Of a DNA stretch of 64,000 bases, positions 1 to 9,200 are shown piece by piece. Source of the DNA: Streptomyces sp. NBC_00683. Lineage in GTDB: Bacteria; Actinomycetota; Actinomycetes; Streptomycetales; Streptomycetaceae. Where the stretch lies: NCBI RefSeq assembly GCF_036226745.1, contig NZ_CP109013.1:6014001-6078000 (forward strand). The letters run 5' to 3'. A program made the translations under genes and the position numbers. How positions within the stretch are numbered: the stretch's first letter is position 1; each line of letters opens with the position of its first letter. The notes under the pieces are model-generated. The model worked only from the letters and a program-made list of their open reading frames with translations. It had not been told where the DNA came from and searched no databases.

Positions 1-206
1 GCCGACATCGGCAGGCTCCAGAGCGCGGGGAAGTGCGACCGGCACGGGGCAGGTCAAGAGAACAAGCAGCCCCGCCCGCCGGTCAGGGGAAACGGGCGGA
101 GGCTACTTTGTTCCATCACGATACAAAAACCGTCGCCGGAACGCCAATCCCGCAGGCCGGGCCCCTTCCCGCACGGCCGGGCCGCCCCTTCCCGTACATC
201 CGCGCG

Positions 207-1223
207 TCAGGAATGCCGCCCGTTGCCGGTCGTCTGCGCCTCCAGCGCGCGACGGGTCTCCGGTCCGTACACGCCCGGGGGGTCGCTCTGGACCGACACC
301 CAGGTCTGGAATTCGCGGACAGCCCGTTCCACGCGCTCCGAGTACTCCCCGTTGTCCGGCTCGCGGTAGACCCAGATCTCCTGCAGCCGGCGCTGGAGCT
401 CGGCGACCTCCGCGCCCTGGTCACCGCGCCGCAGCGTGGGCCCGGCGATCTGGGCGGGCGGCGCCGAAGTCTCCTCCGGGGACTGCGTCGCGGTCGCCGA
501 GGGTGACGGCGTCCGGGAGGCAGTGGCGGAAGGGGACGCGGACGGGCTCTTCGACGCGGACGCCGAGGGCGACGACGACGGTGACGCGGAGGCGGACCGC
601 GAGGGTGTCGACGAGGGGGAAGCGGACGGGGACTCCGACACGGAGTCCGCGGGTCCGCTCGCGTCAGGGACGCTCGTCGCGACCTCGGGCAGGGCCTCCT
701 CCCGGCTGTCATCCTTGTCGAACAGGCCGCCCGCGAAGGCGGCCGTCCCCACCACCGCGACCACAGCCACGCCCGCGGCGAGGACGGCGAACGGCCGCCG
801 ACGGCGCGGCTGAACAGGTTCGGGGCCACCGCCCGCGTAGGCGGCGGCGGTACGCCGACGGCTCTCGTCCACCGGGTCGGCGTCGGGGAACCGGCCCGCG
901 GCATCGCCCGCCGCACCGGCTCCCACGGCACCGGCACCCGCCGCACCGCCCATGAAGATCGGCATCGTCGTGGCCGCCGCGGGGGCGGTGTGCTCCTGAC
1001 CGGCGTCACTCGACAGCGTCACGTACGGCCGGATCCGGAGCGGATCGAAGTCCTCGGCCGCGGCCATCTCGGCCGAGCGTGCGGCCCGGTGCTCCTCGCC
1101 CGGCAACTGGGCCGTACGGGTCCCGCAGGCACACCGGTGCCCTGTGCTCCCGGGGCCCGCACCCCCGGGTCCCGGTCTCGCACTCTGCTCGCCGCCGCAC
1201 TCCGGGCATATATGTCCGGTCAT
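207..1223 (-). CDS. membrane-anchored peptidoglycan-binding protein
   Basis: A 338-residue protein. The N terminus has two Cys pairs (CPEC near residue 6 and CAC near 32), suggesting a degenerate zinc ribbon. A disordered stretch follows, then one transmembrane segment around residues 145-168 (AVLAAGVAVVAVVGTAAFAG) and a long Ser/Ala/Pro/Thr-rich linker (about 190-255). The C-terminal PG_binding_1 domain (about 262-330) carries the typical LRRGDQGAEVAELQRRL motif. The topology implies a cytosolic zinc-finger-like head with an extracellular cell-wall-binding domain. Start ATG at 1223 has GGGGA upstream. It is divergent from the MFS gene. The domain assignment is firm; the physiological role is not known. 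Confidence 0.85.
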   Translation of the reverse strand: MTGHICPECGGEQSARPGPGGAGPGSTGHRCACGTRTAQLPGEEHRAARSAEMAAAEDFDPLRIRPYVTLSSDAGQEHTAPAAATTMPIFMGGAAGAGAVGAGAAGDAAGRFPDADPVDESRRRTAAAYAGGGPEPVQPRRRRPFAVLAAGVAVVAVVGTAAFAGGLFDKDDSREEALPEVATSVPDASGPADSVSESPSASPSSTPSRSASASPSSSPSASASKSPSASPSATASRTPSPSATATQSPEETSAPPAQIAGPTLRRGDQGAEVAELQRRLQEIWVYREPDNGEYSERVERAVREFQTWVSVQSDPPGVYGPETRRALEAQTTGNGRHS

Positions 1224-1362
1224 CGTGGGTTCCCCTCCCCTTTGAACTGCCTGCGATTATGCAGGCCGCCGCCGGGAAGCCCAACGCCCGCACCGCTGCT
1301 CGGCAGGCCATAACGTGACACAGCGGCCAGGATGGGGGAGAAGCGGACCCGAGGAGACGTTC

Positions 1363-3405
1363 ATGGCCCAGCAGCTGAGCCCGCCGCCCCTTGCACCGGG
1401 CGAGGGCAGGTCCCGGCGGAGTGTCCTGGTGGCCATCGGCGCACTGCTCCTCGGCATGCTGCTGGCCGCACTCGATCAGACCATCGTCTCCACCGCACTG
1501 CCGACGATCGTCAGCGAGCTGGGCGGCCTGGACCACCTGTCCTGGGTGGTCACCGCCTACATGCTGGCGGCGACGGCGGCGACCCCGCTCTGGGGCAAGC
1601 TCGGCGACCAGTACGGCCGCAAGAAGCTCTTCCAGACGGCCATCGTCATCTTCCTCATCGGCTCGGCCCTCTGCGGCATGGCCCAGAACATGCCGCAGCT
1701 GATCGGCTTCCGAGCGCTCCAGGGACTCGGCGGCGGCGGGCTGATGGTGCTGTCCATGGCCATCGTCGGAGACATCGTCGCGCCGCGTGAACGTGGCAAG
1801 TACCAGGGACTGTTCGGTGCGGTCTTCGGTGTGACCAGCGTCCTGGGGCCGCTGTTGGGCGGCTTCTTCACCGAACACCTCAGCTGGCGCTGGGTCTTCT
1901 ACATCAACCTGCCCATCGGGGTCGTCGCACTGCTCGTCATCGCGGCGGTGCTGCACATTCCGGTCCGCCGCACCAAGCACACCATCGACTACCTGGGCAC
2001 CTTCCTCATCGCCTCCGTCGCCACCTGTCTGGTCCTCGTCGCCTCACTCGGAGGCACCACCTGGGACTGGGACTCCGTCCAGATCATCGCCCTCGCGGTC
2101 CTCGCCGTCGTGCTCCTCGTGGCGTTCATCGGCGTCGAGCGCCGGGCGGCCGAACCCGTACTGCCACTGAAGCTGTTCCGGATCAGGACCTTCAGCCTCG
2201 TCGCGGTCATCAGCTTCATCATCGGCTTCGCGATGTTCGGTGCGATGACCTATCTGCCGACCTTCCTCCAGGTGGTGCACGGCATCTCGCCGACGATGTC
2301 CGGTGTGCACATGCTGCCGATGGTCTTCGGCATGCTGATCACCTCGACCGCCTCCGGGCAGATCGTCAGCCGGACGGGCCGCTGGAAGGTCTTCCCGCTC
2401 GTCGGGACCGCCCTCACCGCAGCCGGTCTGATGCTGCTCCACCAGCTCTCGGAGACCAGCTCCACCTGGCAGATGAGCATCTGCTTCTTCGTCTTCGGCG
2501 CCGGGCTCGGCCTGGTCATGCAGGTGCTGGTCCTGGTCGCGCAGAACGCCGTCAGCTACGAGGACCTCGGGGTCGCCACGTCCGGAGCGACCTTCTTCCG
2601 GTCCATCGGGGCCTCGTTCGGCGTCGCTGTCTTCGGCACCATCTTCACCACCCGGCTCACCGGCAAACTCGGCGACGCGCTCGCCGGGCGCTCCCTGCCG
2701 CCCGGAGTCGACGCCGAGGCCCTCGCCGCCGACCCACGGGCCATCAGCCGGCTCCCGGCCGACCTGCGCCCCTCGGTCCTCAGCGCGTACTCGACCTCGA
2801 TCACCGACGTCTTCCTCTACGCGGCACCCGTCGTCGTGGTCGCCTTCGTCGTCGCCTGGTTCCTCAGGGAGGACCCCCTGCGCGGTTCGGTGAGGGCCCC
2901 CGACACCAGCGAGACCCTGGCGTCGAACCCGGTCCAGCGTTCCTCGTACGACGAGTGCGCCCGCGCCCTTTCGGTGCTCGCCACTCGGGAGGGGCGCCGG
3001 GAGATCTACGAGAAGATCACCGCCAGGGCCGGATACGACCTGCTGCCCGCGTCCAGCTGGCTGCTGCTGCGGATCAAGCGGCACGGCACCGTCGAACCCG
3101 CCAGGCTGGCCGAGGCCGCCCCCGTGCCACTTCACGTGATCCTCGCGGCGGCCCGCCAGGTGGAGGAGCGCGGCCTGGTCCGGCGCGAGGGCCTGGAGAT
3201 GGTGCTGACCGACCTGGGTGCCGAGGCCGTGGTCAAGCTGTCGAATGCCCGTGAGGAGTCCCTGGCGGAGATGCTGGGGGACTGGTGGGGTCCGGAGCGG
3301 CCCACCGACCTGGTGCGTCTCGTCGCGGAGCTGACCGCCGAGGTCAGCGGGTCGAGCAAGGAACGGCCGCACATGCCCGAACCGCCCCGCGACCACTTGG
3401 CCTGA
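1363..3405 (+). CDS. MFS drug exporter (DHA2/EmrB type) with C-terminal winged-helix domain
   Basis: A 680-residue protein. Residues 1-520 are a 14-helix DHA2 transporter: the first helix carries [14 protein letters not shown] and the loop 2-3 motif A reads [11 protein letters not shown]. About 130 extra residues follow helix 14. From about residue 560 they read as a MarR/PadR-like winged helix ([20 protein letters not shown], then [20 protein letters not shown]). Typical DHA2 exporters end near 480-530 residues. ATG 1363 is preferred over the upstream GTG because GAGGAG lies 6 bases before it. The role is probably proton-coupled efflux of a hydrophobic compound. The cytosolic tail may sense ligand or act in regulation, which is inference. 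Confidence 0.9.
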   Translation: MAQQLSPPPLAPGEGRSRRSVLVAIGALLLGMLLAALDQTIVSTALPTIVSELGGLDHLSWVVTAYMLAATAATPLWGKLGDQYGRKKLFQTAIVIFLIGSALCGMAQNMPQLIGFRALQGLGGGGLMVLSMAIVGDIVAPRERGKYQGLFGAVFGVTSVLGPLLGGFFTEHLSWRWVFYINLPIGVVALLVIAAVLHIPVRRTKHTIDYLGTFLIASVATCLVLVASLGGTTWDWDSVQIIALAVLAVVLLVAFIGVERRAAEPVLPLKLFRIRTFSLVAVISFIIGFAMFGAMTYLPTFLQVVHGISPTMSGVHMLPMVFGMLITSTASGQIVSRTGRWKVFPLVGTALTAAGLMLLHQLSETSSTWQMSICFFVFGAGLGLVMQVLVLVAQNAVSYEDLGVATSGATFFRSIGASFGVAVFGTIFTTRLTGKLGDALAGRSLPPGVDAEALAADPRAISRLPADLRPSVLSAYSTSITDVFLYAAPVVVVAFVVAWFLREDPLRGSVRAPDTSETLASNPVQRSSYDECARALSVLATREGRREIYEKITARAGYDLLPASSWLLLRIKRHGTVEPARLAEAAPVPLHVILAAARQVEERGLVRREGLEMVLTDLGAEAVVKLSNAREESLAEMLGDWWGPERPTDLVRLVAELTAEVSGSSKERPHMPEPPRDHLA

Positions 3406-3416
3406 CGGACCCGACC

Positions 3417-3453
3417 GGCCCCTGTATCCCGTGTCCTACGGGATACAGGGGCC
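3417..3453. terminator. bidirectional hairpin terminator
   Basis: Perfect 16-bp inverted repeat (3417-3432 with 3438-3453, 5-nt loop) lying between the convergent MFS exporter and GNAT genes. There is no clear T-run, as is usual in high-GC actinomycetes. Confidence 0.85.
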
Positions 3454-3458
3454 GCGGC

Positions 3459-3935
3459 TCACAGCTCCTTGGCGAACCAGTGCTCCGCGTAGGGCCCTTG
3501 GTTGAACGCCGGAACCTCACGGTAGCCGTGCTTCGCGTACAGCCCGCGTGCCTCGACCAGGTCGTTGCGGGTGTCCAGCCGGATCTGCCGCACTCCCAAG
3601 GCACGTGCCGCACTCTCGATCGCCGCCAGCAGCAGCCCGCCGCCCCCGGTGGAGCGGAATCCGGGGCGTACGTACACCCGGGTCAGCTCCGCGGTCCCCG
3701 CGTCGACCAGCCGCAGTCCCGCGCAGCTCGCCGCCTTGCCGCCGTACCTGCCGACGACGAACTCGCCGGTGGGCCGGGCGAGGAGTTCGACGCCGTCGCC
3801 GGTCAGCCCCTCGTCGATCTCCCCGGTGGTCGCAGGCCGTCCCCAGTAGCGGCTCGCCACCTCGTCGTAGTAGTCCCTGCGCAGGAGTTCCGCGTCGGGC
3901 GTGCCGAAGTGCTCGGGGGCAACGATCCAGGTCAT
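3459..3935 (-). CDS. GNAT family N-acetyltransferase
   Basis: A 158-residue single-domain acetyltransferase. The acetyl-CoA pyrophosphate loop is visible as RPGFRSTGGGGLLLAAIE around residues 91-108, followed by ALGVRQIRLDTRNDLVEARG and the terminal YAKHGYREV strand typical of GNAT folds. It would transfer an acetyl group from acetyl-CoA to an unknown amine. Start ATG 3935. It is convergent with the MFS gene and shares its terminator. The substrate cannot be deduced. Confidence 0.88.
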   Translation of the reverse strand: MTWIVAPEHFGTPDAELLRRDYYDEVASRYWGRPATTGEIDEGLTGDGVELLARPTGEFVVGRYGGKAASCAGLRLVDAGTAELTRVYVRPGFRSTGGGGLLLAAIESAARALGVRQIRLDTRNDLVEARGLYAKHGYREVPAFNQGPYAEHWFAKEL

Positions 3936-3996
3936 TGGTTCATTCTGGCTTCGGTACGACCGGATGACGAACCATTAATACGTGCAGGGGGCAGTG

Positions 3997-5103
3997 ATGG
4001 TGCAGTACTCCGACCCGGCGGCCCGGGCGGCAGCGGTGCAGCGGCTCGGCGAGCAGTGGATACGGGAGCTGGCCGGGCCCGGTCAGGAAGGCGGCTTCGT
4101 CTGCTCGCCGGCCGGGCTGTGGCTGGCGATGGCCGCCGTCGCCGCCGGAGCCCGCGGGGCGACGGCCGACGAACTCCGCTCGGTGCTCGGGGTGGCGGAG
4201 GAGGCGGCGGCAGCCGTCGTGACGGAGGCGGCGCGGGAGTGGGGGCGTACCGAGGCGCTGAGGGTGGCGACCCGGGTGTGGAGCAGGGTGCCTGTCCGTC
4301 AGGAGTACATGGACGCCCTGCCGGACATCGGGTTCGGGCCGCTCGACTCGGACGAGATCGACGCCTGGGTGCGCGAGAGGACCGGCGGCCTGATCGAACG
4401 GCTCCCGTTGCAGCTCGACGGCGTCGCTCTGGCGCTGGTCAACGCGCTGGCTCTGAAGGCGTTCTGGGAGACCTCGTTCGACGCGAACCGCACCCGTGAG
4501 GTCCCGTTCACGGACGCGGCGGGCAGGACCCGCCCGGCAGCGACGATGCACGCGTCGGTGCCGCTTCGGGACGCGTGGGCGGTGGCGGGCGCGTACGTCG
4601 TGGAGCTCCGCTGCCGTACGGAGCCGGGCGGGGCGGCTCCGGCACGCGTCAGGCTCGTCCTCGGGGAGCCCGGTGCGGGGGCGGCGCAGGTCCTGCCCCT
4701 CGCGTGGGCGCCCCGGGAGGAGGGTGCCCCGCTGGACGCCGACCAGGCGACCATCGGGGTTCCTCGATTCACCCTGCGTACGAACGTCCAGGTCACCGAA
4801 CAGCTGCCCGCGCTCGGTGTACGGCTCGCGACCAGTGCGGCCGAAGCGGACTTCTCGGGGCTGTCGTCCCAGCCCCTCCATGTCTCGGAGGTGGTCCAGG
4901 AGGCCGTGCTGACGATCGCCGAGGAGGGTGTGGAGGCCGCGGCGGTCACGGTCGTGGCGATGCGACGAGCGGCCGCGCCCCGGCCCCGGGTGGTGCGGCA
5001 CCTCGCGTTCGACCGCCCGTTCGGGATCGTCGTCCTGGACGGCTCCGCGGACGTGCCCCTGTTCGCGGGCTGGCAGGCGGACGCCCCCGTCCACGAGGGC
5101 TGA
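3997..5103 (+). CDS. serpin-family protease inhibitor
   Basis: About 368 residues, the length of a complete serpin core. The features visible in order are FVCSPAGLWLAMAAVAAGA (helix B region), LVNALALKAFWETSF, FTLRTNVQVTEQLPALGV, the reactive-centre hinge EEGVEAAAV (bases from 4921) and the C-terminal signature FDRPFGIVVLDGSADVPLF. No signal peptide is seen, so a cytosolic role is likely. The P12-P9 small residues argue for an inhibitory serpin, while P14 is Val rather than Thr/Ser. The scissile bond may be next to the Arg-Arg pair. ATG 3997 is chosen because AGGGGG ends 6 bases upstream; a GTG lies at 3982. Serpins are patchily distributed in bacteria. Confidence 0.88.
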   Translation: MVQYSDPAARAAAVQRLGEQWIRELAGPGQEGGFVCSPAGLWLAMAAVAAGARGATADELRSVLGVAEEAAAAVVTEAAREWGRTEALRVATRVWSRVPVRQEYMDALPDIGFGPLDSDEIDAWVRERTGGLIERLPLQLDGVALALVNALALKAFWETSFDANRTREVPFTDAAGRTRPAATMHASVPLRDAWAVAGAYVVELRCRTEPGGAAPARVRLVLGEPGAGAAQVLPLAWAPREEGAPLDADQATIGVPRFTLRTNVQVTEQLPALGVRLATSAAEADFSGLSSQPLHVSEVVQEAVLTIAEEGVEAAAVTVVAMRRAAAPRPRVVRHLAFDRPFGIVVLDGSADVPLFAGWQADAPVHEG

Positions 5104-5300
5104 CGAGCAACCGGACCGCCGGATTCCGGGCACCGCGGAGGGACGGTTTTCATGTTCTGAGCATTCTTTCGGGCAAATGCGTGGTGACAGTCAGGCGAAG
5201 AGGGGGTTGATTGGGTCTTCCTGATGGGGCAATGCGAGGCTTCATCCGCACATACCCGGCTCGAGGGGATGGTGCACGAACGGTGGGAGGGGCGGCGCGC

Positions 5301-7349
5301 GTGGCAGATGCGGAGCGCAGTGTGCGGGGGAACGCGACGGCGGACCTGGGGACGAGGACCGGGGCGGCCCGGACAGTCCTTTGGCTGCTCGTGGCCGTGC
5401 TGGCAGTACGGCAGATGGCGGTGGTGCTGCGGCAGCCCCCCGGCGAACGCCTCACCGACCTGGAGACCTGGATCGGTGAGAACGGGGTCCTGCACGTGGC
5501 GGGATCCGTGTACGACGCCGGCCGGTTCACCGGCACCCCCTTCGCGGGACTGGTGCTGAAACCCCTGACGGCCTCGGCCGAGCAGACCCTCGGCGTGGTG
5601 TGGACCTTCGGGTCCCTGCTGCTCGTCGCGGCGCTCGGCCTGGTCGCCGCCCGCGCCCTGCCCACCCCCGTGAGCCGCCGCACCACGTTCCTCGCGGCGC
5701 CCGTCGCGATCGCCCTGCTCATGCTGTCGCTGCCCGTCCGCAACGCCCTGTACCTGGGACAGACCAGCATCCTGCCCGTCCTGCTGGTGCTGGTCGCCTG
5801 CTTCGCCGCGCGCGGCGAACGCCTTCCCGGTGTGCTCATCGGCATCGCCGCGGCCCTCCAGCCGGCCGTCCTGCTCTTCGCCGGGCTGCTCTGGCTCACC
5901 GGCCGACGCCAGGCCGCCGTGACCGGCGGTGCCGCCTTCGCCGCCTGCACCGCGCTGGCCGCGGCGGCGATGCCGCGCGACTCCTGGACCTACTGGGTGC
6001 ACCATGTCGCTGGCGCCGGACTCGGCGACAGCCCGGACAGCCTGGCCAACCAGACGCTGCACGGCGCGCTGCTCCGCCTCGGCTTCGAAGGCCCCCTGGA
6101 GATCGCGCTCCTCCTGGTCCTGGCCGCCGGTGTCACCTTCCTCGGGCTGCGGCGCGCGGTGCGCTACGCCCAGGACGGACAGCTGCTCCTCGCCGTCGCC
6201 GTCACCGGCTGTGTGGCGGTCGCCGTCTCGCCGACGGCCTGGCAGCACCAGCTGCTGTGGGTGCTCCTCGCCGTCGTGGGACGGGTCGGCACCCGGGCCT
6301 CGGACCGGCTGGTCTGGCCGGCCGTCGTGGTGCTCGTCCTCACGCTGCCCGGGAAGATGCTGCTGCCGAACATCGGAGTGCTCCTTCCCGTACGCGACAA
6401 CGTGCTGCTCATCGCGGCGCTCGGGGCGGCCTGCGTGGCGCCGTTCCTGTCGCGCACCTCGCCGCACTGGCAGCGGCCGGTCCCCACGGACTACGCCGAA
6501 CCCGTCGCCTCGCGCTTCAGACACGTGCCGCTGCTGCCGTTCTGGCGGCGGGTGCTCAGCAGACCGAACCTGCTTCTGGAACTCCTGCTGATCCGGGTCG
6601 TCTACTCCGCCTACGCGAAGGTGCGACTGGCGGCGACCGCGGGCCGCCCCACGGCCGAGGAGCACGGCCGGCAGATCCACTCCATCGAGCAGTGGCTGCA
6701 CATCGACATCGAGCACTGGGCCAACCACGCGGTCGTGGAGGTCACCTGGCTGCGGGACTTCTTCGACTACTACTACTCGACGTTCCACTTCATCGTGCCG
6801 CTCGCGATCCTCGGTGTGCTGTACGTACGGCGGCCCACGGACTACCGCTGGGCCCGCAGCTCCATCGGCTTCGCCACGGTCCTCGCCCTGATCGGCTTCT
6901 GGCTCTACCCGTTGGCCCCGCCGCGGCTGATGCCGGGCCTCGGCTTCATCGACACCGTCCACGGCGTACAGGACTTCGCGAAGCCGGACTACGGGACGCT
7001 GACGTCGATGACCAACCAGTACGCGGCGATGCCGTCGCTGCACTTCGGCTGGTCGCTGTGGTGCGGTGTGGTGATCGTGATGCTCGCGCCGAAGGCGTGG
7101 ATGAAGGCACTCGGCCTGCTGCACCCGCTCTTCACGGTCTCCGCGATCGTCGCCACGGGCAATCACTGGGTGCTGGACGCGGTCGGCGGCGCAGCCGTCG
7201 TGGGCATGGGCTTCGGCCTGACGTACGTCCTGTCCGGGCCCCGGACCCTCCGGCGCAAGCCTGTTGCGGCGGCGGGTCCCGCGGCCGGAACCGGACCTGC
7301 GGAGGATGCGGGGAACCCGGTGGGCGAGCCGGTGGGCAGCAAACGCTGA
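5301..7349 (+). CDS. bifunctional GT87 glycosyltransferase / PAP2 phosphatase membrane protein
   Basis: About 682 residues. The N-terminal half (to about 400) is a polytopic DUF2029/GT87 polyprenol-phosphate-mannose-dependent transferase with many hydrophobic helices. The C-terminal part is a PAP2/inositol-phosphotransferase-like domain with YAAMPSLHFGWSLW (PSLH) and TGNHWVLDAVGG (H-x3-D). The two domains are probably used in mannosylated lipid or phosphoinositide envelope chemistry, but the reaction is not established. GTG 5301 follows GGGAGGGG. A TTG at 5211, preceded by AGAGGGGG, and an ATG at 5232 are alternative in-frame starts that would lengthen the cytosolic N terminus. Confidence 0.82.
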   Translation: MADAERSVRGNATADLGTRTGAARTVLWLLVAVLAVRQMAVVLRQPPGERLTDLETWIGENGVLHVAGSVYDAGRFTGTPFAGLVLKPLTASAEQTLGVVWTFGSLLLVAALGLVAARALPTPVSRRTTFLAAPVAIALLMLSLPVRNALYLGQTSILPVLLVLVACFAARGERLPGVLIGIAAALQPAVLLFAGLLWLTGRRQAAVTGGAAFAACTALAAAAMPRDSWTYWVHHVAGAGLGDSPDSLANQTLHGALLRLGFEGPLEIALLLVLAAGVTFLGLRRAVRYAQDGQLLLAVAVTGCVAVAVSPTAWQHQLLWVLLAVVGRVGTRASDRLVWPAVVVLVLTLPGKMLLPNIGVLLPVRDNVLLIAALGAACVAPFLSRTSPHWQRPVPTDYAEPVASRFRHVPLLPFWRRVLSRPNLLLELLLIRVVYSAYAKVRLAATAGRPTAEEHGRQIHSIEQWLHIDIEHWANHAVVEVTWLRDFFDYYYSTFHFIVPLAILGVLYVRRPTDYRWARSSIGFATVLALIGFWLYPLAPPRLMPGLGFIDTVHGVQDFAKPDYGTLTSMTNQYAAMPSLHFGWSLWCGVVIVMLAPKAWMKALGLLHPLFTVSAIVATGNHWVLDAVGGAAVVGMGFGLTYVLSGPRTLRRKPVAAAGPAAGTGPAEDAGNPVGEPVGSKR

Positions 7350-7362
7350 CGTACCCCGGTCC

Positions 7363-8313
7363 CTAGGGCGCCGGGGCGGTTCGTTTGGTGTAGCTGGTGA
7401 TCAGCACGGTTTCCATGCGGTCGACGCCGTCGAGTGAGCCGATGCGGTCGGTGAGATAGGTGTGAAGGGCGTCGGCGTCCCGGCAGACGGCGATGGCGAA
7501 CAGGTTGTGGGTGCCTGTCGTGCTGCCGACGAACGCCGCTTCGGGATCGCAGGCCAGGGCCCGGGCGACGCCGGCGGTCCGGGCGGGTGTGACGGTCAGC
7601 CAGAGCAGGCACTGCACGGAGAAGCCGAAGAGGCGCGAGTCGATCTCGACGTCGAACCGGAGAACGCCCGACCGGCGGAGTTCGTCCAGACGGCGGCGTA
7701 CGGCGGATTCCGACCAGCCGACCTGCCGGGCGAGATCCGGGTAGGCGGCACGGCCGTCCGCGGCGAGGGCGGGGAGCAGCCGGCGGTCGAGGCCGGTGAG
7801 GGGGACCGGAGCGGTGCCGGCGGTCGGGGCCGGCCTCAGCGCGGCGATCTGCTCCTCGGTGAGCGCCGACGTCCGGCCCGTCCAGCGGTGGTCCATCGCC
7901 GGGCGCAGCAGACGCTGCGCGTCGATCTGCGTGCCCTGCGGAAGGCGGCCCAGCGCGCCCAGGGGTGCCGGGCCCTCTTCGGCGACGTGGAAGACACAGA
8001 TGATCTCGGTGCCGCTGGAAGCGACCGTCACCCAGGCGGTGTCGGGGCGGCGGGCCAGCGCGCGGGCGAGCGGGACGATGCCGGGGGGCGGGACGCGCAG
8101 ACGCACCAGCCATTCGGCATGGCCGGTGCGGTGGCTGTCGGTCACCCCGGCCACGCGGGCGATCCCGGTGGTACGGAGCCGGCCGAAGCGGCGGGCCACG
8201 GTGCGGTCGGAGACATCGAGGACGTCGGCGATCCTGCTGAAGGCTGCGCGCCCGTCGAGTTGGAGGGCGTGCAGGAGCCGCAGATCGAGTGCGTCCAGCG
8301 TGACCGAATCCAC
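7363..8313 (-). CDS. double-module Lrp/AsnC family regulator
   Basis: 316 residues holding two complete AsnC-type modules. HTH 1 is near residues 5-45 (LDLRLLHALQLDGRAAFSRI, then VSDRTVARRFGRL) and HTH 2 near 165-210 (LDRRLLPALAADGRAAYPDL, then ESAVRRRLDELRRSG). Each is followed by a RAM-like ligand domain. Single-module AsnC proteins are about 150 residues, so this is a tandem fusion family common in Streptomyces. GTG 8313 is taken because it starts immediately before the first HTH; the longer frame upstream is an antisense artefact. It is divergent from the DoxX gene, and the 216-bp gap suggests it controls that gene. Confidence 0.85.
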   Translation of the reverse strand: MDSVTLDALDLRLLHALQLDGRAAFSRIADVLDVSDRTVARRFGRLRTTGIARVAGVTDSHRTGHAEWLVRLRVPPPGIVPLARALARRPDTAWVTVASSGTEIICVFHVAEEGPAPLGALGRLPQGTQIDAQRLLRPAMDHRWTGRTSALTEEQIAALRPAPTAGTAPVPLTGLDRRLLPALAADGRAAYPDLARQVGWSESAVRRRLDELRRSGVLRFDVEIDSRLFGFSVQCLLWLTVTPARTAGVARALACDPEAAFVGSTTGTHNLFAIAVCRDADALHTYLTDRIGSLDGVDRMETVLITSYTKRTAPAP

Positions 8314-8529
8314 CGGACCAGTGTAGGGCGGTGTCGGATTGCGGCGTGGGGACGGGAGTTGGGGATCCGGAGCTCGCGGCCGATGCAGCATCGAGCCCAT
8401 GGCGGCGCTGTTCGACCGGTGCGCACGGCAACGACGGCCGCCACGCCTGAAGTTCACGCCGCGGGAGCGCTGAGCCGTTCCCGCGCAGCCCTGTTCGCTC
8501 TGCGCATCTCGTCTCTGTCGGAGGACACC

Positions 8530-9060
8530 GTGTTCGGAACCCTCATGCTCCTTGCCGGCCCGACGCTGGGATTCCGCCTCCTCGGTCTGCTGGGTGTCAG
8601 CCGGTTCGCGAGCGGGCGAACCAGTGCGGCACACGGCCTTGCCGTCATGCTCGTGGCCACCGCGACCGCGCACTTCGCCCCCCGGGGCATGGGCATGATG
8701 CCCGGCCACGACGACATGGCAGCCATGGTGCCGCCGTTCGTCCCGTTTCCCCGCGTGATGGTCTACCTGACCGGGGTACTGGAACTCGCCGGCGCGGTCG
8801 GCCTCGTCCGGACCCGCACACGTACGGCGGCGGGGATCGGCCTGGCGGTGCTCTTCGTGCTGATGTTCCCGGCCAATGTCTACGCCGCCGTCGAGAACAT
8901 CCCGTTCGACGGCGACCCGGCCACGCCGCTGTGGTTCAGGATTCCCGAGCAGCTGGTCTTCATCGCCGTAGCCCTGTGGGCGGCCGCCCGTGACACCGGT
9001 CGGCCGTGGCCGGGTGTGATCCGGCGCGGCACCGACGACACCGCCGTGGCCCGCCGATGA
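8530..9060 (+). CDS. DoxX-like membrane protein
   Basis: 176 residues with about four to five hydrophobic segments (LMLLAGPTLGFRLLGLLGV; GLAVMLVATATAHFAP; LTGVLELAGAVGLV; GLAVLFVLMFPANVYAAVE; LVFIAVALWAAA). The pattern, including the central VYLTGVLELAGAVGL, is typical of DoxX-family proteins. Relatives form membrane oxidoreductase complexes, but the function is unsettled. GTG 8530 has GGAGGA 5-10 bases upstream. It probably forms a regulatory pair with the divergent double-AsnC regulator. Confidence 0.78.
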   Translation: MFGTLMLLAGPTLGFRLLGLLGVSRFASGRTSAAHGLAVMLVATATAHFAPRGMGMMPGHDDMAAMVPPFVPFPRVMVYLTGVLELAGAVGLVRTRTRTAAGIGLAVLFVLMFPANVYAAVENIPFDGDPATPLWFRIPEQLVFIAVALWAAARDTGRPWPGVIRRGTDDTAVARR

Positions 9061-9092
9061 CGGGGACGGAGCTCCGAGGGGGCTGCGGGAGT

Positions 9093-9142
9093 GGCCGAAG
9101 GGGTACCGGGGAGACTTCCGCCTCCCCGGTACCCCTTCGGCC
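9093..9142. terminator. bidirectional hairpin terminator
   Basis: Perfect 21-bp inverted repeat (9093-9113 and 9122-9142, loop 8 nt) between the convergent DoxX and AEC transporter genes. Confidence 0.9.
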
Positions 9143-9200
9143 GGGATCGCCGCGTCTGACCAGCATCCGCCCGAAACCGCGGGGCCGCCACTCGAACGGC

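Noticed and set aside
1..206. Possible gene or mobile element at the left edge
   Set aside because: No ORF with codon bias or motif. There is a weak hairpin at 72-99 (CCGCCCG and CGGGCGG) that may be a terminator of an outside gene, but it is too short to call.
4299..7166. 955-codon open frame antisense to the serpin and GT87/PAP2 genes
   Set aside because: Arg/His/Glu-rich shadow of two genes with clear motifs.
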